37,290 nt of DNA from Ochromonas danica (lineage: Eukaryota; Sar; Chrysophyceae; Chromulinales; Chromulinaceae), in the NCBI GenBank assembly GCA_015146655.1, contig VKHL01000205.1, positions 6,286-43,575 of the forward strand. Reading direction: 5' to 3'. Below the pieces are notes generated by a model that was not told where the DNA came from, made no database searches, and saw only the letters and a list, made by a program, of their open reading frames with translations. Below, piece after piece: positions 31,178 to 37,290 of the stretch (the stretch's first letter is position 1; the number at the start of each line of letters is the position of its first letter). Made by a program: the position numbers and the translations under genes.

Positions 31178-31594
31178 TGCAATAGTAAGCAAAGAGGTGG
31201 AAGGAAGATGGTTGGGTCAGGTTGGGTTGGTCTTCTTTGCTCTCAATGACTGCTGGCTTGAGTGATCCACACCGCAACACAGTATGAACACTCCTGATGA
31301 GCGGTGTATGCTCCTGAACACTGCGTCATCCGCTTGGCGGATTCCATGGATTCCATGGATTCCGCAGTGGTAGTGTGAGTTATTATGAATTTGCGTGGGG
31401 TTATAAGGGGCATTTGAGAGAATCGGAATGGTGGGAAGGTCTTGATGAAAGCAAGAGAAGACTGAGAAAGACAACCAACCTTGTTATTAGCAAATAAATT
31501 ATCTTTCAAATTAAATTTGTTTTGCAGCTCTATTTTATTCTGTCATAATTAATATTGTCAATTATTAAATTAAGATAAGAAAGTCAAGTAAGAG
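31178..31594. promoter_or_regulatory. Divergent promoter region, KCS / helicase
   Basis: 417 bp between divergent start codons. It contains a 9-bp tandem repeat GGATTCCAT (three units, about 31339-31362), and TGAACACT twice (near 31286 and 31315). The 100 bp before the helicase ATG is very AT-rich. Confidence 0.4.
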
Positions 31595-34500
31595 ATGAAT
31601 AAGAAAGATCGTCGTGGTCGTGGTCATCAACGTCTTCGTCGTGATAAAAAAGAAGCAATTGCAACAAAAAAATCAATTCGAGCTGTAAGTGAAATATCAT
31701 TTAATAGACAAGATGAAGAGAATCTAGTAAGTTATCTTGCAGAATTAGATGGAATTGAGTTAGTCGAACCATCACAACTTGTCAAAAACAACAACATTTC
31801 ACAGAAAATAACAAATCTCTCACTATTATCCTCCAGTTCTTCTTCTTCCTCTTCTTCAGAGAGTGATGACAATGACAGTGATGATGACAGTGACAGTGAC
31901 AGTGACAGTGACAGTGACAAGGAAGCTGTAGCTTCACCACAACAAAATGACAAAAATCAGTTTGTTGCTTCATCCAATATTAGTAAATCTATGTCAAGAA
32001 ATGCTTTTATGAGAAAACTTGTACGTGATGATCGATATAATAGGAAGATGTATAAGGAGAGTAGTAGTCAATCAGCAGAAATAGTCGCTGCAAGGATTCG
32101 CAGAGCTTTGAAGATGATGCCAGCTAGCAGCAAATTCAACGGTAGCAGTAGCAGCACAGCTGGGCCTGCCTCAACAAACAATGCATTGGTATTGACCCCA
32201 ATCACAACAACCACTGCTGCTGAAACAAAAGCAGCTGCTGCTGCTACTATCAAGAAGACTGTTCGTGTGAGTATTCAATGCGAAGGAGGGAAAGGGAAAA
32301 GTGGTGGAGGTGGAAATAAAATCTTAGTGATTGACCGCGATATGAACATACGAGACTTGATAAAACTATTGCGTACAAAGTTCAATGTAGGTAGTAAGTA
32401 TAATGCGATTATCATCCAGTCCCAGCAAAAGCTCTTGGATGAGTTTGATATGATGGACATTAAAGATGGAGAGATACTGATTATAACGTCTAATAGTATC
32501 CCACCTCCACCATCGAACAGCAAGCTTCCTCCACCCCCTGAAGAATCTAAGAAGAGCTCACGAGGTGTCTCTTCTCTTACACCTCAACCACCACCGCCAC
32601 CCTCTCTACCACCTAACAATACTCAGAGCAACGTTGAAAACGCTGAAGGCGGTAGTGGTAGTAGTGGTGCCTCTACCTCTGTGTTAAGAGAAGCGAAGCA
32701 AGGAGACGAAGACGATCAAAAAGAAGAAGAAGAAATTGAACACTTTCGAGTAACTTCTATTGAAAGAAATCCATCATTAAGTGCAGAGTTAAAAGAGAAT
32801 TGGGAGCGTGTCATCTCTTCTGAAGGATATCAGACACTCAAACAAAGTCGAGAAAGCTTACCCATCTTTGCTCATCGATCATCACTCTTATCAACAATTC
32901 TTAATAATCAAGTGGTAGTAGTGAGTGGAGAAACAGGATCTGGTAAATCTACACAACTTCCTCTCTATCTATTAGAAGATATGATTTGTTCTGATCGAGG
33001 GTCAGAATGTAGTATTATTATAACTCAACCAAGAAGAATTGCTGCTATTAGTTTAGCAGAACGTGTAGCATTTGAACGTAATGAAAGAGTTGGAGGAAAA
33101 GGTATAATAGGATATCAAGTACGATTACAATCTGCTCTATCAGAGAATACCAGATTACTCTATTGTACCACAGGTATCCTTCTACAAAGATTACAAGATC
33201 CGAACTATTTACAACATTTATCACATATTATACTGGATGAAGTACATGAACGAGGTGTTGAAACTGATTTTCTTATGGCCTTTCTGAAACAACATCTTAT
33301 AAACTATCCTCAATTACGTCTTATTTTAATGAGTGCCAGTATACAAGAGGAGATGTTTGGTCAATATTTCTTTAATTGTCCTGTTGTACGAGTTTCTGGT
33401 CGGACTTTTCCTGTAGAGGTTCATTATATAGATTATATACAAACAATACTAACTCGTAAAGGACTTCTACAATCATCAAGGACTAGTAGTAGTAGTAATA
33501 ACACAAATGATAAGAAACATAAAACTTCTATTGTTGAAAATGATCATAGTAATAGTAGTGGTAGTGTTAGTATTCAACGTCCGGATGATTTCAATCCACA
33601 ACTGATTGCTGATCTTGCTTATCTAATTATTCGTACTTTACCAACAAGACAAGAACGAGAAGAAAGTCAAACTAGACTGTCTACACACAGTGAACGTGGT
33701 GAAGCTATTTTAGTGTTTCTAAGTGGAATCCAAGCTATACAAGAGGTAGAAAAGGCAATGAAAGCAAAGAAAGGTCTGTTAGGAAGTTCTGTCTATTTAC
33801 ATAAGTTACACAGTACATTTCCTCCACAAGAACAACGAAATATCTTTCGTCCTACTCGTAAAGGTGAATGGAAGATTATCTTATCAACCAATATAGCAGA
33901 AACATCTATTACAGTTGATGATGTAACTCATGTGATTGATACTGGTCGAATGAAAGAACATCGTCATGATCCAATTTCAGGTCTTACAACATTAAAAGAA
34001 GTCTTTATTTCACGTTCTTCAGCTCAACAGAGAAGTGGTCGTGCTGGTCGTGTTAGTATTGGAACATGTTGGAGATTATATTCAGAAAGTTATTTAACAA
34101 GTATACAACATGTTGCTTCATTTCCTTTACCTGAAATACAACGTATTGCATTAGAAGAAATTGTTTTACAAGTTTTATTACGTGGTTTAGGATCACCTAA
34201 AGAGTTTCTATCACAATGTTTACAACCACCATCTCTTCTACAACTTCAATCAGCTATTGCAACTTTAATTGAAGTGAAAGCAGTTCTTCCACAACCACAT
34301 TTACCATTAACGGCTTTAGGATATCATTTAGCTAAGATGCCTATGGAAGTACGTTTAGGGAAGATGTTAATTTATGCTTGTCTATTAGGTTGTCTTGAAC
34401 CAGCATTAACCATTGCAGCAACATTTAGTGGTAAAACACCTTTGATGAGTCCATCGAATTGTAGACCAGCAGCACGAGCTGCTCATATGACTATTAAACC

Positions 34501-35695
34501 TGTGTCAGAACAATTTCGACCTTCAGATGTATTAACCATTGTGACAGCATATGATACATGGTCAGAGATTTTACATTCTCAAGGACCACAAGCAGCAAGA
34601 ACATATTGTAATCAACATTTCCTCTCACCTCAGATATTAAAAGACATTCAAGGATTAAGAGAGCATTTCCGTCATTATCTTCAAGCTGCTGGATTTCTAA
34701 ATAAGAGTGTTCTAGATGATGATGGTGATAATGATGATATGGTGGATGAGATTGGGATACCTGAGGAAGAAGAGGAAGATGTTGATATTACAGTAGCCCC
34801 AGATGATGATAATGATGATGGTGAAGATAATAGTAGTGACAGACAGAAGATAATGAAGGATGAAGAAGAGCAGGGATATGAAGAAGAATCAGATACTCTT
34901 GTACGATGTGCTCTTTGTGCAGGTTTGTTTGTTATTTATTATTGCTCTCTCGTATATGTAGAGTCTCATGTGTTGTTATTGTTGTTGTTGACTCGTACTG
35001 TGTGTAGGTTTCTTTCCTCGTGTAATTCGAGCTGTTCGTATTGTAGTGGAAGGACGAGAAAGTGTTAAGATCATTCAAGAAGATGGTAGTCTTGTACAAT
35101 TACATCCATCAAGTTTACTTTCATCTTGTCGAAGTAAACTTATTGATGAAGATGGACATGATGCATTTCTTGTTTACTTTCTCAAGGTAACCATGACAAT
35201 GATGATGATCATCATGTTTTGCTGCTGTTGTCTTATCTAATTGATGTCTTCTTCTTCTCCTCCTCACAGCAAATCAACGATGCCAATCAAGTTCAAATCT
35301 TTGACGGAACAGTTGTTCCTCACCTCTCATTGCTTCTATTTGGTAATAGTGAGATTCATGCGGAGGCTAAGAAAGGAACAACTAAGAGAAGATCTGCTCG
35401 TAAAGAGCGTACTTTACGTGTTAAAGTACAAGGTTGGATGGAAATGGATTTGTATGAACTTCACTTAGCTTCTATTCGAAGGGTGCAAAAAGAAATTGAA
35501 GGATTATTACAATACAAAGTGGAATGTCATCATCGTAGACATCGTCATCATCATCGACGTAGTCAACAACAAGAACAAGAAGCAGAGGAAGATGTCAAGG
35601 GGAAACACATGGAAGACGAAGAAGAGAAGAAATGGAATAAACGACAAAAGATTCTGTCATCTATTGTTAAGCTGTTGCTTCGCATTGAACAATAG
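31595..35695 (+). CDS. DEVH-box RNA helicase (DHX29/36/57-like)
   Basis: Three exons, 31595-34922, 35008-35186 and 35270-35695, giving 1310 aa. The core has motif I GETGSGKST (445-453), Ia TQPRRIAA, motif II DEVH (548-551), motif III SAS, motif V TNIAETSITV and motif VI QQRSGRAGRV, then winged-helix, ratchet (HA2) and OB-fold regions. Splicing joins LCAG/FFPRVIRAVRIV and YFLK/QINDANQVQIF, giving the C-terminal pattern of the DHX29/DHX36/DHX57 group (LHPSSLLSS, PHLSLLLFG, VQGWMEMD). These unwind structured RNA, often in translation initiation. The N-terminal 400 residues are low complexity (Ser runs, SD repeats at about 31866-31920) around a compact segment KTVRVSIQCEGG...NIRDLIKLLRTKFN...LLDEFDMMDIKDGEILIIT that looks like a ubiquitin-like fold. 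An acidic insert precedes the OB fold. Which of the three human relatives is closest cannot be settled by eye. Confidence 0.88.
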
Positions 35696-36107
35696 GACCT
35701 TATGGTAAGTTAGAGTTACAGAGTGTTAGCCACACTTTATGCAGTTACCTGCGAATAGTGAAGGTTTAGCCTTTATGCAGAAAGCAGCATATGATTAACT
35801 TTGTAATATTTAATTCTGTACAAGATGACATGTTGAGCTTTTTATAAGCACAAGGTTAGAAATTATTGTCAATTTAATTTAATTTAATTTAGATAAGGTC
35901 AGCTGTTGGTTAACAGAAGAGTGTGGAGAGTGTTAAGATACATGTTACAGTATTATTCCACAGTACTGCTAGTCTATTGAGTCAATCGTTAGCCATCATT
36001 TAACAGTAAAATGAGATAAGCTGTCAACAAATGATGTCATGACAATCTACTTACTATCATTACAACCAGAAACCCCAGAATCTTCATCAAACTATTTGTT
36101 GCTTTGT
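35696..36107. other. Convergent intergenic, no gene seen
   Basis: 412 bp between convergent genes. It contains a short (AATTT)n run near 35873-35892 and otherwise nothing recognisable. Confidence 0.5.
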
Positions 36108-37130
36108 TTACTTTTTTATCTTGGCTTCAAGAAGTCGAATAACGGGATGATCTTTAGGAAGAGTGACTGTAGCAATCATAACCGCATCTCCACCTCCACG
36201 AACTTTCTGACGAATATCAGCACCTTTATTAATGAGATAGTCTACTAATTCAGTATCACCAAGACGAATTGCTTCATGTAAGACAGTCCAATGGTTATTA
36301 TCAGCAACTTGTAAGAGTGAAGGATCTTCTTCAATCATTCCCATAACTGACATGATATCATCATCTACTAAATACTCCATTAACTTGTTATACTTCATCA
36401 CTTTCTCATTGTCAATATTAGTGATATTGAGCTTCAACCCACTGTCTTCTTCTTCATTTGCCTCAGATTCCTCTTCTGTGTTGTCTTCTTCTTCTCCTCC
36501 TGTGCCTTCCTCTTCTTCTTCCTCCTCCTCTGTGGTATTAGTTGAGGGATCATGTTGTTGTGCCTGATTCTTATCTTCTTCAGGATATTCAAAGTTCCTT
36601 CTAAAAGCTTGTTCAGCATGATTTTGATATCGACGTGGATTCTGATTCTGATCATGATGATGATGATTGCTAGCTTCATGACCTCCAACACTCTTTTCCT
36701 TGCGATTCTTCTCACGACTGCTAAACAACGAAGAAAAGAAAGACGACGATGATGAAGATGACGAAGATGCTTCTGTCTCTTTCTTTTCTTGTGCTATATG
36801 ATCTCGTTCTTCTTTGTTAATCTTATCATGATCAACAGGTTTGAAATGAACGAATACATTAGCCTAGATATGATATACACAGCAGTAGGGATGAGTTGAC
36901 AACATCAATCAAATGAGATTCTCAATGAAGGCTTACATAGAATTTGCCTTTCAATGGGAAAGGTCGACCATGTAGCACAGTATGACTTTCATAGAGGACG
37001 ACATCACCTGGTTTCATAGAGACATTGTGAGCTTGTCCTGCATGATCGTAAACCTCAATAGGCCAGTCTTCTTCGACATCTTGAGCTACTTGAATAATAG
37101 CTGAAGATACCAAAGGTAAGCGATCCACAT
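36108..37130 (-). CDS. Prolyl-4-hydroxylase-type dioxygenase with ankyrin repeats, 5' part missing
   Basis: Two exons are visible, 36937-37130 and 36108-36863, with a phase 0 intron (36864-36936); earlier exons lie beyond the window. The upstream exon carries the end of a 2-oxoglutarate/Fe(II) dioxygenase fold: SSAIIQVAQDVEEDWPIEVY, then KPGDVVLYESHTVLHGRPFP and, across the splice, LKGKFY/ANVFVHFKP. HTVLHG supplies the distal His (SHxxxHGRP) and the Arg/Lys region for 2-oxoglutarate. The HxD pair should be upstream, outside the window. The last exon has Ser, His, Asn and Glu runs, then two ankyrin-like units (HWTVLHEAIRLGDTELVDYL, INKGADIRQK). P4H domains fused to ankyrin repeats are known in stramenopile algae. 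The substrate is unknown. Confidence 0.82.
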
Positions 37131-37135
37131 CTAAT

Positions 37136-37178
<43 letters not shown>

Positions 37179-37252
37179 ACAACAACCACAACAACAACAA
37201 CAATAACAATAACAACAACAACAACAACAACAACAACAATAACAACAACAAT

Positions 37253-37290
<38 letters not shown>
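37131..37290 (-). repeat. Compound triplet microsatellite in a P4H intron
   Basis: On the coding strand this is a long (TTG)n-type run, then (ATG)n, then ATATTAG as the splice acceptor. It reads as poly-Leu/poly-Met if translated, but protein family continuity starts only after the AG (VDRLPLVSSAII), so it is intronic. The donor is outside the window. Confidence 0.75.

Noticed and set aside
37131-37290. Poly-Leu/poly-Met extension of the P4H protein
   Set aside because: It is a triplet microsatellite. An AG acceptor (ATATTAG) lies exactly where family similarity begins, so it is read as intron.
1-37290. tRNA or rRNA genes
   Set aside because: Scanning by eye for B-box-like GGTTCGAATCC motifs on both strands gave no convincing cloverleaf; a tRNAscan-SE run would be decisive.

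Overview
This is nuclear DNA from a eukaryote. Genes lie on both strands, introns are short (60-95 bp) with GT-AG borders, triplet microsatellites are common, and the proteins are eukaryotic types (WDR62/MAPKBP1-like WD40 scaffold, PPIL4-type cyclophilin-RRM, DEVH-box RNA helicase, FAE1-type 3-ketoacyl-CoA synthase, prolyl-4-hydroxylase with ankyrin repeats). A stand-alone shikimate kinase and a methionyl-tRNA formyltransferase both carry a hydrophobic signal followed by a basic/Ser-rich stretch. This fits a stramenopile alga with a secondary plastid, but the taxon is an inference; no rRNA or organelle marker is present.

Layout. (1) 1-4,420 is an accessory, repeat-rich block, visibly richer in G+C in places. 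It holds a Crinkler-like nuclease-kinase gene (minus) with no recoverable 5' end, then an array of LTRs (one partial, two complete) separated by two identical 224-bp copia-type integrase fragments (unit 757 bp), an LTR-internal remnant, and the 3' end of a non-LTR retrotransposon ORF (minus). That ORF abuts a WD40 gene that has lost its first beta-propeller. (2) 4,424-8,621: the truncated WD40 scaffold gene. (3) 9,926-14,817: two tandem APC-superfamily permease genes (minus) with a mosaic of identical and diverged blocks. (4) 15,522-31,177: a compact run of housekeeping genes: class II PRPP synthetase, a large C2-domain protein, PPIL4, GEP4-type HAD phosphatase, shikimate kinase, FKBP, an SDR, methionyl-tRNA formyltransferase and a six-exon 3-ketoacyl-CoA synthase. 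(5) 31,595-37,290: a DHX29/36/57-like helicase and the 3' part of a prolyl-4-hydroxylase/ankyrin gene cut by the window end.

The housekeeping genes do not form one pathway. Several sit head to head over short shared promoters (PPIL4/C2 protein, GEP4/shikimate kinase, FKBP/SDR, KCS/helicase). Exon structures were built by hand by matching GT-AG borders, reading phase and protein family continuity; 20 introns are proposed. No tRNA, rRNA or CRISPR array was recognised.
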